A stretch of 64,000 nucleotides of DNA from JAJCYX01 sp965243825 (GCA_965243825.1 CBDEVT010000001.1:868001-932000), one strand, 5' to 3'; counted from the stretch's first letter, positions 24,833-34,383 are shown. A program made the numbers and translations. The notes: a model not told the origin generated them from the letters alone.

Positions 24833-25869
24833 GGCAGCATCTCGACTAGTGGCCTGAGGTGGGCCGGGTCGCCCTTGAAGCCTATGCCGAGGTCATGGAC
24901 CACCTGCACGATGCGGTCGTTGAACGGCGTCGGCACATTCACCTCGCGTCCTTTCGCGCTGACGTAACCGTTCAGGAAATCGATCTCTGTGCGGCGGCCT
25001 TTGCGCACGTCCTGCCCGAAAGACGGAACTCCACCTGAACCGGCTTTCCTTGCCGTCTCAAGCAACGACGACTCAACCTCTTCGATGTTCCTGCCTTCAG
25101 CAGCATCGATAACCATCTCTGGCGAAAGTCCAAGCACCGCATGCAGTTTGTGGCCGTGCGCCTTCGCCACGCGCGCCACTTCTGCCCCAAGCTGGATACC
25201 GATGCGGCGCGTGTCGGTGTTGGTCCTGGTTTCAGCTGTACCGTAGCCGCTGATGCCTGACAGTGCGTTGTTCATGCAGTTGATCATCAGCTTTGACCAG
25301 CGGTCTCCCCATAGATCATCGGTGAACTCGGTTTTACCTGCGGCTTGCATGATCTCGACCAGTTCACGAGCCCGGGGGGTGTCAGAGCCGTCCTGCTCGG
25401 CGATCTTGTAGCCGAGTTCGTTGGTATCTGTACGAAGAGCGATACCCGGTTCGTAAACGGCCGCGCTGATGGTGATGATGCAGCCGAGGGTTTTCTCTTT
25501 GCCCGCGACCGCGGCAACACGCTCGTCGTTGATGCCGTTCTGGAAGTCGACAAATATGCCGTTTTCAGGATCGACGTAGGGCTTAACGAACATGGTCGCC
25601 CAGTCAGTGTCGTAGGACTTGACCGCGATGAACGCTATGTCGAAGGGCTCTTCTTCCTGGGCCAACTCGTACAGGTGTAGCGCTCGCGGCTTCGTCTCGT
25701 GCCTGTCCCAGCGAGTCTGTACAACCAGACCATCTTTCTTGATCGCCTCTACGTGCTCGACCCACTGATCAACGAGAGTCACGTCATGGCCACCCTCAGT
25801 AAGCAGGCCGCCGACAACTCCGCCGATTCCACCGGCTCCCATGATCAAAATTCGCTTGTTCGTCGCCAT
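24829..25869 (-). CDS. Ketopantoate reductase (PanE/ApbA)-family dehydrogenase
   Basis: A 346-residue NADPH-dependent reductase fold. The N-terminal nucleotide motif ILIMGAGGIGGVVGGLLTEG, the FIAVKSYDTDWA segment with its substrate Lys, the FQNGINDE motif and the C-terminal helical domain with SKLMINCMNNALSG (Lys/Asn catalytic) and VPSFGQDVRKGRRTEIDFLNG are typical. Because it sits in a catabolic run rather than with pan genes, a role on another 2-oxo acid is at least as likely as pantothenate synthesis. It overlaps the Gfo/Idh gene by four bases and begins at ATG 25869 with AGGAGA just upstream. Confidence 0.88.
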   Translation of the reverse strand: MATNKRILIMGAGGIGGVVGGLLTEGGHDVTLVDQWVEHVEAIKKDGLVVQTRWDRHETKPRALHLYELAQEEEPFDIAFIAVKSYDTDWATMFVKPYVDPENGIFVDFQNGINDERVAAVAGKEKTLGCIITISAAVYEPGIALRTDTNELGYKIAEQDGSDTPRARELVEIMQAAGKTEFTDDLWGDRWSKLMINCMNNALSGISGYGTAETRTNTDTRRIGIQLGAEVARVAKAHGHKLHAVLGLSPEMVIDAAEGRNIEEVESSLLETARKAGSGGVPSFGQDVRKGRRTEIDFLNGYVSAKGREVNVPTPFNDRIVQVVHDLGIGFKGDPAHLRPLVEMLP

Positions 25870-25951
25870 CTGTTCTCCTGATTTGATTTTTGCAGGGCGC
25901 GTTGATCTCAGGCGACGAATCTTACCCGTCCTGAGTGTGAGTGGACGGTCT

Positions 25952-27148
25952 TCAGTCAGAACTGACGGAATACGGTCTTCGTTCTGGCGGACACGCTGCC
26001 TGCGATTCCTCGCTCAACAGCCGCTCGACACCAAAGTTGGACAGATCGAATTTCGACTTTCCCTCGGTCACCATGTCCGCAACGATCTCTCCCATCACGG
26101 CCGAGAATTTGAAGCCATGACCTGAGCACGGGCTGATGAGCAGGATGTTTTTGTGACCGGGATGGAAGTCGATCAAGAAGTGCAGGTCCGGCGTATCGGT
26201 GTACATGCAGACGGAGCTATTGAGCAGCTTACCGTTCAAGTCGGGTACGTACCGCTCCATCTGCTCCCGTAGCGCGTTTTCGTCCTCGGAGGTCACAACT
26301 CTGTCCAGTGCGTCAGGATCAGATGCGCGGCCATCGTGATGCAGTGCGACCTTCACGCCTTCGCCGTAGTTTGGCTGTGCGTAGAACGAGTGACCAGGCT
26401 CGTACTCCCAGCCGTGGTTGCCGAGATTTTCTGGCAGAAAAGCGTCGGCGTTTGCCCTGGGCTCGAACCAGAAAAGCACTTGCCGCTCGATCCACATCGG
26501 CAGCTTCAACTTTGACACCAGTTCAGGAAGCCATGCGCCAGCAGTAAACACAAGCTGCTTCGCCTCGAAAGTGCCGGACTTAGTCTCCACCTGCACTGAA
26601 CCACCTTCACGGTCTGGTCTCCAACGAGTTACCGGCTCATCAAATCGCAGGTCGGTTCCGGCTTTGATTGCTTCCTCGAGATGACCCTGGACTCCGTTCT
26701 CAGGAAACAACACGCCGGCGCGTGGGTCGTAAGTCGCTTCCATGTGTTCATGTGGGTGGAGCACAGGAAAGCGTTCATGTATCTCATCGGAATTCAGTAC
26801 TTCGATCGGCAGATCGTACTCAGCCGCGCTTTGCACGTATCCGGTAACACCTTTGCCCCGCTTATCACCGATCGCAAGGCCGCCAGTGATCTGCATGAGA
26901 CGATTGCCTGTGCGTTCCTGCAGGTCATCCCACAGCTCGTAGGAGCGGAGCATGAGTGGGACGTAAAACGAGCCTTCCGTATACGCCTGCCTGATGATTC
27001 GTCCGCCGCCGTGAGAAGAGCCGAGAGTATGCGGCGGCCGGTGGGTATCGAAACCGATAACTTTTAAACCGCGCCGTGCGAGGTGACATGCGGCTGAACT
27101 GCCGTGCGCTCCGAGTCCAACAACGATCACATCGGCAGTAGTAGTCAT
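25952..27148 (-). CDS. FAD-dependent amine oxidase, monomeric sarcosine oxidase / N-methyltryptophan oxidase type
   Basis: A 398-residue flavoprotein of the DAO family that oxidatively demethylates N-methyl amino acids, releasing formaldehyde and peroxide. It shows the FAD-binding dinucleotide fold ADVIVVGLGAHGSSAACHLA, the RRGLKVIGFDTHRPPHTLGSS..GGGRIIRQAY block of MSOX, TAGAWLPEL, the active-site CMYTDTPDLHFLIDFHP and the C-terminal PCSGHGFKFSAVMGEIVADM. The Cys in CSGHGFK fits the covalent flavin site of MSOX/SolA. Start ATG 27148. It is 23 bases downstream of the RraA-like gene and 82 upstream of the PanE-like gene. Confidence 0.9.
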   Translation of the reverse strand: MTTTADVIVVGLGAHGSSAACHLARRGLKVIGFDTHRPPHTLGSSHGGGRIIRQAYTEGSFYVPLMLRSYELWDDLQERTGNRLMQITGGLAIGDKRGKGVTGYVQSAAEYDLPIEVLNSDEIHERFPVLHPHEHMEATYDPRAGVLFPENGVQGHLEEAIKAGTDLRFDEPVTRWRPDREGGSVQVETKSGTFEAKQLVFTAGAWLPELVSKLKLPMWIERQVLFWFEPRANADAFLPENLGNHGWEYEPGHSFYAQPNYGEGVKVALHHDGRASDPDALDRVVTSEDENALREQMERYVPDLNGKLLNSSVCMYTDTPDLHFLIDFHPGHKNILLISPCSGHGFKFSAVMGEIVADMVTEGKSKFDLSNFGVERLLSEESQAACPPERRPYSVSSD

Positions 27149-27171
27149 TTGCTCAGGCCGTTCTCACTGCG

Positions 27172-27933
27172 CTAGGTCTGTTCACGTTTCCAGGCACGGA
27201 AACGCTCCTTCGTCTCGGTCGAAATCGGGTAGTACTTTCCGGGAGGCACCCGCTCCTCGTCGATCAGCTTGATCACCCACTCTTCGGCTTCTTCCTGCTC
27301 TTCCACCCAGTCGATAACCTCTTCTGCCCTGTCGGAAGGCACGACGACCACACCATCGTCGTCAGCAACGATCATGTCGCCGGGCATCACCAGCACTCCA
27401 CCGACGTTGATTGGTTCATTCTCCTCGTACGCTTCGAGGTAAGGGAGGTTGCCCGCTGGCGAGCGATTAGAGGCAAAGACTGTCAGGCCATAATCGTCGG
27501 AAATTATTTGAAGGTCCCGAATTGAGCCTTCAGTGATCAGGCCTTCGGCCTTCTGGTGCCAGAGCATGCGGGTCTTCATGTTGCCCATGGTGCATGAGTA
27601 CTCGTCAAACGTATGCGCCTCAACGACCAGCACATCGCCTGGACCGCAACGTGCCATCGCCCTGTACTCCGGGGAGTCGGCGCCGCGTCGAGTGATCTTG
27701 AGCAGGTCCGGTCTCGAAGGCACGTAGCGGAGAGTACGTGCTCGGCCAATCATCTTCTTACCGGGTGTCATCGGCTTGATGCCCCGCATCAGGCAAAGTT
27801 GATAGTTCGCCGAAGCAAACCACTCCTGACCGTCGGGAGGGGCAAGCCGCCATGTCCCACTGTAAGCGGTAGCTGAGGTGATCTTCTTGTAACGCTCAAT
27901 CAGTTCGTCGCTGAGTTCAACTGCAGGTTTCAT
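27172..27933 (-). CDS. RraA-like / HMG-CHA aldolase-type protein
   Basis: A 253-residue protein of the RraA superfamily (formerly called demethylmenaquinone methyltransferase), whose enzymatic members are class II pyruvate aldolases and oxaloacetate decarboxylases. The active-site region GLITEGSIRDLQIISDDYGL carries the conserved Gly-Ser-Arg-Asp, MPGDMIVADDDGVVVVPSDR carries the Asp pair, and GPGDVLVVEAH is another family segment. It is longer than the RNase-E inhibitor RraA (about 160 residues) and, lying in an operon-like run with oxidoreductases, is more likely an aldolase or decarboxylase. It leads the run. Confidence 0.85.
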   Translation of the reverse strand: MKPAVELSDELIERYKKITSATAYSGTWRLAPPDGQEWFASANYQLCLMRGIKPMTPGKKMIGRARTLRYVPSRPDLLKITRRGADSPEYRAMARCGPGDVLVVEAHTFDEYSCTMGNMKTRMLWHQKAEGLITEGSIRDLQIISDDYGLTVFASNRSPAGNLPYLEAYEENEPINVGGVLVMPGDMIVADDDGVVVVPSDRAEEVIDWVEEQEEAEEWVIKLIDEERVPPGKYYPISTETKERFRAWKREQT

Positions 27934-27957
27934 GCGATGAAACGTACCGCCGGTGAG

Positions 27958-29925
27958 CTATCTCCGCAAGCGCTCATGTCGGGAGCTAAACGCACGTTGC
28001 CACTCGATTCCAGACAGGGCAGCTCCTTCGACCTGTCGTTTCGAAAGATCTGTCACAGGTTCCGGCGCTATTCCGGTTGAAGCAGTCGGTGTACTGGAAG
28101 CAGACTCGTCGTCCAGCTTGTTCTCGGCGACCGGCGCATGGGCAGGTTCGCTGTGGGCCTCGTCTTCAGGACCAAGGAAGGTGTGCTCAAACGATTCTTC
28201 GAGTGAACTGTGGATGGACAATGCAACCTTCGCGGTCAGCGCCATCGTGCCGACCATGATCAGTACAGATGCCGGAGTCGCAAGTTCACCAACTGAAACC
28301 AGTTCCCACAACAGTGGAGTCATCCATACGGCTATCACAAACAGCGCAATCGCAAAGAAGCTATGACTCAACAATGCAGTCAAGGCCCCTGGCAACGACT
28401 CACGAGCCACGTTTATCCGGCGCAATAGCAGTTCATGCGTCAACTCTTCTGAGACCTCAGAGAGAGATTTCCATACGGTCATCCCAGGTGGCACGGACAG
28501 GGTGACAAGAATGCCTCCGAGAATCAGGCCAACAAGACCCGGGGAGATCGAAGTTGCCTCAGCGATCGGTCCCGCGAAACTGAGGACGACCATTCCGGCT
28601 ACGACGATCAGGCCAATGACACCTGTATTCACGACGGCAATGCTGAGCAGGCGCTTTATGTGCTTCCCGGATTCGCCTTCCGTACGCATCATCTGACCGG
28701 CCAGCGCAGCCGATGTGTTAATTGCCAGTGCGTGCCTTCGAACTCTGACCGGGGCACGCCTTTCAATGATGCGCTCAAGTAGCCCAGCAGATGCTGAAAC
28801 CAGTGGGTAGAACAGCGAGGCGACCACGATCACTGCTGTGACGATCGGGCTGAGTGAGGCACTGACCGCGCCATGATCTGTGCCTGTCTTGACCATCGCA
28901 AGCGAGAATTCACCTGGCTGGGCCATAGCGGTTCCGACTTCCAGCGATGTGCGGCCGCTCCGGCCAGTCAGATACGCCCCGACGGCGTTGGCAATCACCT
29001 TCCCGGCCACGACGACAAGCGTGATGAGAACCACCGGGAGGATGAATCGTCCGAGATCACCAACGTTGACGAGCATCCCAATTGATACGAAGAAGATAGC
29101 TGCGAAAAGATCTCTGACCGGTTCGGTCATTCGGGCAATGGTGTGAGAGTGCTTTGTGTCGCCTACAACCATGCCGATGATGAAGGCGCCTGCGCCGGCT
29201 GAGAGACCGAGTTGCCCGGCAGCAAGTGCAAATCCGAAACACATGCCAAGCGCGCCCATGACGACGACCTGGTTCGAGTTGAGCTTTGCGATCAGATCCA
29301 GCACTTTCGGTACCAGCAGAGCACCGAACACGAGGGCGGTAACAGCGAACACGAGCAGACGCCAGCTTATCGCCAGCGCACCGCCCTCACCTTCACCACC
29401 CTGCGTCGCCACACCTGCGAGGATGCTGAGCAAGATGACCGCAGCGAAGTCTTCAACGACAAGGATTCCAACGATGATCCGGCCGCGTTCGCTGGTAAGT
29501 TCTCCACGGTCTCTCAACATCTGGACCAGAACGGCGCTGCTGCTCACCGCTATGGCCGCACCAAGAAACAGCGACTCCACCGCCGTCCAGCCAAGTAAAA
29601 CCCCGAGTGAGTACCCGAGACCCATCATGACGCTCAGTTCGATGACGCCAATCAGGATCACCCCGACACCGACTCGCCTGATTCGTTGCCAACCGATCTC
29701 GACACCGAGTGCAAAGAGGAGCATGACCAATCCGACGTCAGCAAGCAGCCGAATCGTTTCGACATCGCCGACCGGAGATCCGATCAGTGAGAAGGGGCCC
29801 AACAGGGCTCCAGCGAGGAGGAAACCGAGAACGGGAGAGAGCCCAAGGCGACGAAAAATGACAAGCGAAACCGCGGCGCCGGTTATAACAATTCCGAAGT
29901 CATGTACGAAGTCTGAGGAGTGCAC
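27958..29925 (-). CDS. CPA2-type monovalent cation:proton antiporter, KefB-like, no RCK domain
   Basis: A 655-residue membrane protein exchanging K+ or Na+ for protons. Residues of about 1-390 are the CPA2 core with some 12 hydrophobic helices, including GLSPVLGFLLAGALLGP, LLADVGLVMLLFALGVEIG, SSSAVLVQMLRDRGE, GILVVEDFAAVILL (acidic ion-binding residue in VVED) and AQPGEFSLAM. Instead of the usual TrkA-N (RCK) regulatory domain, the C-terminal part has about four more hydrophobic segments (LSIAVVNTGVIGLIVVAGMV, LVGLILGGILVTLSVPPG) and an acidic, Ser/Pro-rich tail. Start ATG 29925. Confidence 0.87.
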   Translation of the reverse strand: MHSSDFVHDFGIVITGAAVSLVIFRRLGLSPVLGFLLAGALLGPFSLIGSPVGDVETIRLLADVGLVMLLFALGVEIGWQRIRRVGVGVILIGVIELSVMMGLGYSLGVLLGWTAVESLFLGAAIAVSSSAVLVQMLRDRGELTSERGRIIVGILVVEDFAAVILLSILAGVATQGGEGEGGALAISWRLLVFAVTALVFGALLVPKVLDLIAKLNSNQVVVMGALGMCFGFALAAGQLGLSAGAGAFIIGMVVGDTKHSHTIARMTEPVRDLFAAIFFVSIGMLVNVGDLGRFILPVVLITLVVVAGKVIANAVGAYLTGRSGRTSLEVGTAMAQPGEFSLAMVKTGTDHGAVSASLSPIVTAVIVVASLFYPLVSASAGLLERIIERRAPVRVRRHALAINTSAALAGQMMRTEGESGKHIKRLLSIAVVNTGVIGLIVVAGMVVLSFAGPIAEATSISPGLVGLILGGILVTLSVPPGMTVWKSLSEVSEELTHELLLRRINVARESLPGALTALLSHSFFAIALFVIAVWMTPLLWELVSVGELATPASVLIMVGTMALTAKVALSIHSSLEESFEHTFLGPEDEAHSEPAHAPVAENKLDDESASSTPTASTGIAPEPVTDLSKRQVEGAALSGIEWQRAFSSRHERLRR

Positions 29926-30094
29926 CGACCTATGCTACGCACTCGAAGAATTTCACTCCAAGTGAAGAAATTTACTGCCTGCGGAGAGTTTGTTGCGATG
30001 TAGCACGCAACCGTGTAAACAGTGAGACGGCGTGCGTGGTCTTGACCGCACGAAATCGGGTATCACCGGAAGGGCAACATTTCAGGAGAACAGT

Positions 30095-30880
30095 TTGGCG
30101 ACAGAGATAAAGAACGTACTTATCACCGGATCAAACGGACTCATCGGCAGAACCCTGTCTGCAGAGTTTCGCAACAAGTTCACCGTCACCGGTCTGGATG
30201 TTAGCGAGCCTCCAGCGGGTCACGATGTCCCGACCACCGTTGCCGATGGCTCTAACTTCGACGCGATGCGACCAGCGTTCGATGGTGTAGATGCCGTTGT
30301 TCACCTCGCGGCAAACGCGCCGGTTGAAACACCCTGGCCGGATGTTCTAAAGAACAATATCTCTGCTACTCACAACGTCTACGAAGCGGCTCGACAGGCC
30401 GGAGTTAAGCGGGTCGTATTTGCCAGTTCAAACCACGCAGTCGGACTGTTCGAGGACGATGAACCTTACAAAAGCATCGTCGCAGGGAACTACGAGGGTC
30501 TTGAGCCCGGCAATTTCAAGCGCGTCGACAACACCGTTCCTGTCCGACCCGATTCCGACTATGGCATCAGCAAGGTGTTCGGTGAGGCGACCGGCCGTTA
30601 CTACTCTGAGCGCTTCGGGCTGGAAGTGGCCTGTCTACGCATAGGAACAGTAAATCGGCACAACTCTCCGGTACAGTCGGTGAGGCAGATGGCGACCTGG
30701 TTGAGCCATCGGGACCTCACACAACTGGTCGAAAGATGCCTCACGCACCCGCTGAAGTTTGAGATCTTCTACGGAGTGTCCGGCAACACCTGGCGCTTCT
30801 GGGACATAGAAGCCGCTGGCGAAAAGATCGGCTATGCGCCACAGGACAACGCCGAAGACTGGCGAGACCAGTTGGAGTAA
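30095..30880 (+). CDS. NAD-dependent epimerase/dehydratase, uronate dehydrogenase-like
   Basis: A 261-residue short-chain-type enzyme with the extended-SDR motif NVLITGSNGLIGRTL, the HLAANAPVETPW segment, VVFASSNHAVG, the catalytic YGISK (Tyr and Lys) in RPDSDYGISKVFGEATG, and LRIGTV plus the MATWLSHRDLTQLV block found in uronate dehydrogenases. A role in hexuronate or sugar-lactone oxidation is inferred. TTG 30095 is selected because AGGAG at 30084-30088 lies six bases upstream and gives MATEIKNVLITG; a longer reading from 30032 has no SD. The ROK kinase gene follows after 29 bases, suggesting a sugar-metabolism pair. Confidence 0.87.
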   Translation: MATEIKNVLITGSNGLIGRTLSAEFRNKFTVTGLDVSEPPAGHDVPTTVADGSNFDAMRPAFDGVDAVVHLAANAPVETPWPDVLKNNISATHNVYEAARQAGVKRVVFASSNHAVGLFEDDEPYKSIVAGNYEGLEPGNFKRVDNTVPVRPDSDYGISKVFGEATGRYYSERFGLEVACLRIGTVNRHNSPVQSVRQMATWLSHRDLTQLVERCLTHPLKFEIFYGVSGNTWRFWDIEAAGEKIGYAPQDNAEDWRDQLE

Positions 30881-30909
30881 TCGTAAGCCGGTTCTTAAAC
30901 AGGTATTAG

Positions 30910-31875
30910 ATGACCAAGCAAAATCAGGTAGCGATCGCGGCCGATATAGGCGGGACCCAGATGCGTGCTGCGCTGGTGACCCGCGATGGGCAACTACTCG
31001 ACCGCGGCACCATCGACACCAACCCTGATGATGGCATAGAGGTCGCGGCGAACCGGCTCGCTGACCTTGTCGAATCACTGGATCAGACGGGTGCTGGTGA
31101 ACCCATCGGCATGGGCATTTCAACGGCCGGGCCGCTCGATCCTGATACGGGCATCTACAAGAACCCACCTAACCTGCAGGCGTGGGACGAACAGTCAATG
31201 AAGCCAACGCTGGAACCAAGACTTGGCCTCGGTGTCCACATTGGCCATGATGCAACCCTTGCAGCGTTTGCTGAGTCGCGGATGGGCCCGCACAGGGGGG
31301 CCAAAAACCTCCTGTACGTCACCGTCAGCACCGGTGTTGGCGGCGGGATCATCGCAAACGGTGAGATGGTCACCGGCTCGGAAGGCCATGCGGGCGAAGT
31401 CGGTCACGTCACAGTGATGCCCGGAGCGCAGAGGTGCAATGTTGGCTGCGACGGCTGCTTCGAAGGAAATGCGTCTGGACCTGCGATCGCGAAGCTGGTC
31501 CTCGCCAGGATCGACGCTGGTGAGGAAACGATCATCTGGGAGATGGCGCAACAAAAACGCGAAAATGTCAGCTCGAAGTTAGCATTTCAGGCAGCAGAAG
31601 TAAGCGATACCGTTGGCATTGCCGTCCGTGAGCATGCAATCAACGCGATGGGCATCGGACTGGGTAGCCTGCTCAACATTTTTGATCCAGAGGCACTGGT
31701 CGTTGGTGGTGGGGTAGCGATGGGACTGGCCGACCGCTGGGACATGGTCGAGGATGCAGTCAGGCGTTACTCGCTCGAGCACTTTCAGGACAATCTGCGA
31801 TTGCACCTGACGACGCTTGGTGACGATGTAAGTCTCATCGGTGCTGCCGCACTGGCATTCGAACGGGCCAGCTAA
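30910..31875 (+). CDS. ROK-family sugar kinase (glucokinase-like)
   Basis: A 321-residue cytoplasmic sugar kinase of the ROK group. The ATP phosphate loop is AIAADIGGTQMRAALVTRDG, the sugar-contact region GHDATLAAFAESRMG, the second phosphate motif TVSTGVGGGIIANG, then EVGHVTV and a zinc site C-x3-C-x2-C (RCNVGCDGCFEGNASG) preceded by the His of GHV. GGGVAMGLADRWD is the adenosine motif. No HTH domain is present, so this is an enzyme rather than a ROK repressor. Downstream of the uronate-dehydrogenase-like gene on the same strand. Confidence 0.92.
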   Translation: MTKQNQVAIAADIGGTQMRAALVTRDGQLLDRGTIDTNPDDGIEVAANRLADLVESLDQTGAGEPIGMGISTAGPLDPDTGIYKNPPNLQAWDEQSMKPTLEPRLGLGVHIGHDATLAAFAESRMGPHRGAKNLLYVTVSTGVGGGIIANGEMVTGSEGHAGEVGHVTVMPGAQRCNVGCDGCFEGNASGPAIAKLVLARIDAGEETIIWEMAQQKRENVSSKLAFQAAEVSDTVGIAVREHAINAMGIGLGSLLNIFDPEALVVGGGVAMGLADRWDMVEDAVRRYSLEHFQDNLRLHLTTLGDDVSLIGAAALAFERAS

Positions 31876-31890
31876 TCGCGCCGGATTCGG

Positions 31891-33021
31891 TCAGTCGTCG
31901 TCCTCGTACTGCCCTGGTGCGGCTTCGTAATCCATAAGCGAAGCCAGGGGATCATCGTCGTCTTCACGGAAGTTGTCGGCTGCGAGGAAAGATTCGCCTT
32001 CTTCGTTGAGGTCACCCCAGCCTTCACGCTCGGCTGCATCGTACGGGACGTTGTCAGGAGACTGAGACCCCATGGACGCCCCGAACATGCCTTCGCTTGC
32101 CATCTCTGGAGTCACTGTGTGAACCAGCTTGTCCTCGTTCTCGATGTTCACCAGCGCATCGGTTGCGGCTTTTGCAACTCCCGGTTCCGGACTTTCCGTT
32201 GCTACTTTGAGTAGTTGCTTCGCCGTAGGCCCGGCGATCTTCTCTGCTGCGGCAACTGCGGCAAGCTGCACCATCAGGTCCTGGTCATCCAACGGTTCCT
32301 CAAGATAGAAAGCATCTGGTTCGTCACCGATCTCGCCGAGGGCGTTGACCGCTTCGAAACGCACAGACGAATCGGCATTCTCCAGTTGACTGGTGACATG
32401 ATCCAGCCATCGCGGATCAGATGTTCGGGCGATGGCAACGAGGGCGCTTAGCTGGAATTCCGGTTTGTCAGACATCCGGGCGCGATCAATGAACCTGCTG
32501 ATACGCGGATCATCAAACGATCCGGCAGCCTCCAGGGTTCGGCGCCAGAGTTCTGAAGGAGTGTCACCTTTCTCAAGCACACCGGACAGTGAATCGAATA
32601 TCCGGGTACGAATTCGCTCACTCAACCTGCCTTCTGCAGCAAGTGCAGCGAACGAACCGATCGCGGTGGCAGCGGCAGAACGCACCTCGAGTTCGTCGTC
32701 TTCGTTAAACAGGTCCAGAATGCGCGACACGGCCGAGATGTCACCGGTTTCTGCAAGCGCGTGCGTAGAAACGGCTCTTACTCGCCCGTCACGATGCCTG
32801 AGTCCGGCCTTGAACACACACTCAAACTCCATGCCTGAATCCTCTTCAGACAGGTCTGCAAGGCGCGTGTGCAGATCAAGAACTTCGTCATCGGTCCAAC
32901 CAAGCCATTTTTGAGAAAGTGTTGCGGCCTCGGAGTTAGCAATGCCTGAAAGTTCGGCAAGCGTGTCCTCGGTCGCCTCTTCACCCGGCTTGAAATCACT
33001 CAGGAACTGCTCAACAGACAT
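31891..33021 (-). CDS. HEAT-repeat protein
   Basis: A 376-residue, strongly acidic, cytoplasmic scaffold. Residues of about 65-275 hold HEAT-like helical pairs that can be read as repeats: HRDGRVRAVSTHALAETGD, DDELEVRSAAATAIGSFA, KPEFQLSALVAIARTSDP, DSSVRFEAVNALGEIGDEPD, DQDLMVQLAAVAAAEKIAG, EPGVAKAATDALVNIEN. The C-terminal 70 residues are disordered and Asp/Glu-rich. Such proteins usually mediate protein-protein contacts; the partner is unknown. It is downstream of tldE by 36 bases on the same strand. Confidence 0.88.
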   Translation of the reverse strand: MSVEQFLSDFKPGEEATEDTLAELSGIANSEAATLSQKWLGWTDDEVLDLHTRLADLSEEDSGMEFECVFKAGLRHRDGRVRAVSTHALAETGDISAVSRILDLFNEDDELEVRSAAATAIGSFAALAAEGRLSERIRTRIFDSLSGVLEKGDTPSELWRRTLEAAGSFDDPRISRFIDRARMSDKPEFQLSALVAIARTSDPRWLDHVTSQLENADSSVRFEAVNALGEIGDEPDAFYLEEPLDDQDLMVQLAAVAAAEKIAGPTAKQLLKVATESPEPGVAKAATDALVNIENEDKLVHTVTPEMASEGMFGASMGSQSPDNVPYDAAEREGWGDLNEEGESFLAADNFREDDDDPLASLMDYEAAPGQYEDDD

Positions 33022-33057
33022 ATGCGTTCCTCCTGTTTGATCAGCTAACTCGCGAAT

Positions 33058-34383
33058 CTAGCCTTCGCTACTGCCGCCGGAAGCTACTTCAACCCCGTGA
33101 CACAAAATCGCCGGAGTTCGCAGTGAGCCGTAAACCCAGTCTGCCGTGTCTGAGATAGCTTCAACCTGGTCCAGCACCGTGTAAGCGTTGCCTGAGATCA
33201 TCGTGTCCTTGACTCGACCGACTATCTCCCCGTTTTCTACTCGATATCCGAGCGCCACGTTGGCACGGAAATCACCACCCAGTTCATTGCCCTGGCCTGC
33301 GCCGAGTAGACCTTCAACGATCAGACCATCTTTCATGTTGGATAGGATCTCAGCATAAGAGGTGTCACCTGGAGAAATATCTACAACCGAGATTCCCGGG
33401 TTAGGAGTGCTGGCCAGTCCGCGTTGCGCTGAGCCGGTCGATGTGCGATTCGCCTGTCCTGCCGTCTGCAGATCAAACACCGGCTCACCAATGACGCCGT
33501 TTTCAATCAAACCTACTTTTCTAGCGGGAACGCCCTCGTCATCAAACGGCCTGCTACCGCTGGCACCTTCTAACAACGGGTTGTCGAAAATCGTGATACG
33601 TGAGTCGAGTGCCCTTTCGCCTTCACGTCCAATGATCGGCGATGAGCCGGTAACCACGTTCTTGCCGTTGAATCCCGACAGCAGCGGATCCAGAAGGGTG
33701 GCCGCCACTCCCTGGGGCGTAAACAGCACGGGAACATCACCTGCCGGAGCATTTGCCAGCTCCCTGGAATTGTCCAGCGCCCTCAGCACCTCGTTAAGCA
33801 CGTGGTCCTCCACGTCCTGTCCAAAGACGTTGTGAGAGGAGTGACTCTCCCAGACGTTGAGCATGTCTGTGCCGCGTATTAGCTGCACTCCAATAGCCAC
33901 GTAATACCCGGAGTGTTTGTAAGAACGCTCAACGCCTGCCGAGTTCTCTACGGACTCTTCTGCAATTGACCTGCCGAACCTGATATCGCAGAGCGCCTCC
34001 GGCCATTTAGTCAAGACCGCATCGAGAAGTCGCTGGCCTTTCTCGATTAGCTGCTCATTCGTGACGTTCTCTATCGCAGAGTCGTATGTAGGAATGCTCG
34101 GAACTTCTTGCTGGGCAGGAAACTCGAATTTTGCGGAGGATCCGAATGGTGCGAGATCACCGACACGATCAACGAGTTCCCTTTCACGTTCAGGGTTCGT
34201 CGTGGATGAGAAGCCGATCTGCCCTCCTGAGATAACACGCAGTGCTACGCCGGCCTGGTCGCGCCGCATGACCTCCTTGAGTCGGTTGTTCTCGAACGAG
34301 ATTGGATGACTCTCAGAACGTACGCGGTATACCTCTGCCTGGCCGTACTTCTCTTTTGCGTTTTTGAGCAGGTCTGCTGCCAA
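33058..34383 (-). CDS. pmbA: TldE/PmbA-type subunit of the TldD-TldE metalloprotease
   Basis: The non-catalytic partner of the TldD/E protease, which degrades unfolded peptides and matures some modified peptides. The 441-residue protein has the PmbA-type body: ATLLDPLLSGFNGKNVVTGS, GREGERALDSRITIFDNPLL, RPFDDEGVPARKVGLIENG, the TSTGSAQRG segment and a C-terminal GELGGDFRANVALGYRVENG-like sequence. No HExxxH is present, as expected for TldE. The start is TTG 34383 with GGAAGG upstream. It is 57 bases behind tldD. Confidence 0.9.
   Translation of the reverse strand: MAADLLKNAKEKYGQAEVYRVRSESHPISFENNRLKEVMRRDQAGVALRVISGGQIGFSSTTNPERERELVDRVGDLAPFGSSAKFEFPAQQEVPSIPTYDSAIENVTNEQLIEKGQRLLDAVLTKWPEALCDIRFGRSIAEESVENSAGVERSYKHSGYYVAIGVQLIRGTDMLNVWESHSSHNVFGQDVEDHVLNEVLRALDNSRELANAPAGDVPVLFTPQGVAATLLDPLLSGFNGKNVVTGSSPIIGREGERALDSRITIFDNPLLEGASGSRPFDDEGVPARKVGLIENGVIGEPVFDLQTAGQANRTSTGSAQRGLASTPNPGISVVDISPGDTSYAEILSNMKDGLIVEGLLGAGQGNELGGDFRANVALGYRVENGEIVGRVKDTMISGNAYTVLDQVEAISDTADWVYGSLRTPAILCHGVEVASGGSSEG

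Noticed and set aside
29156..29965. Plus-strand 269-codon frame opposite the antiporter
   Set aside because: Ser/Thr/Pro-rich shadow of a membrane protein gene; no domain and no SD.
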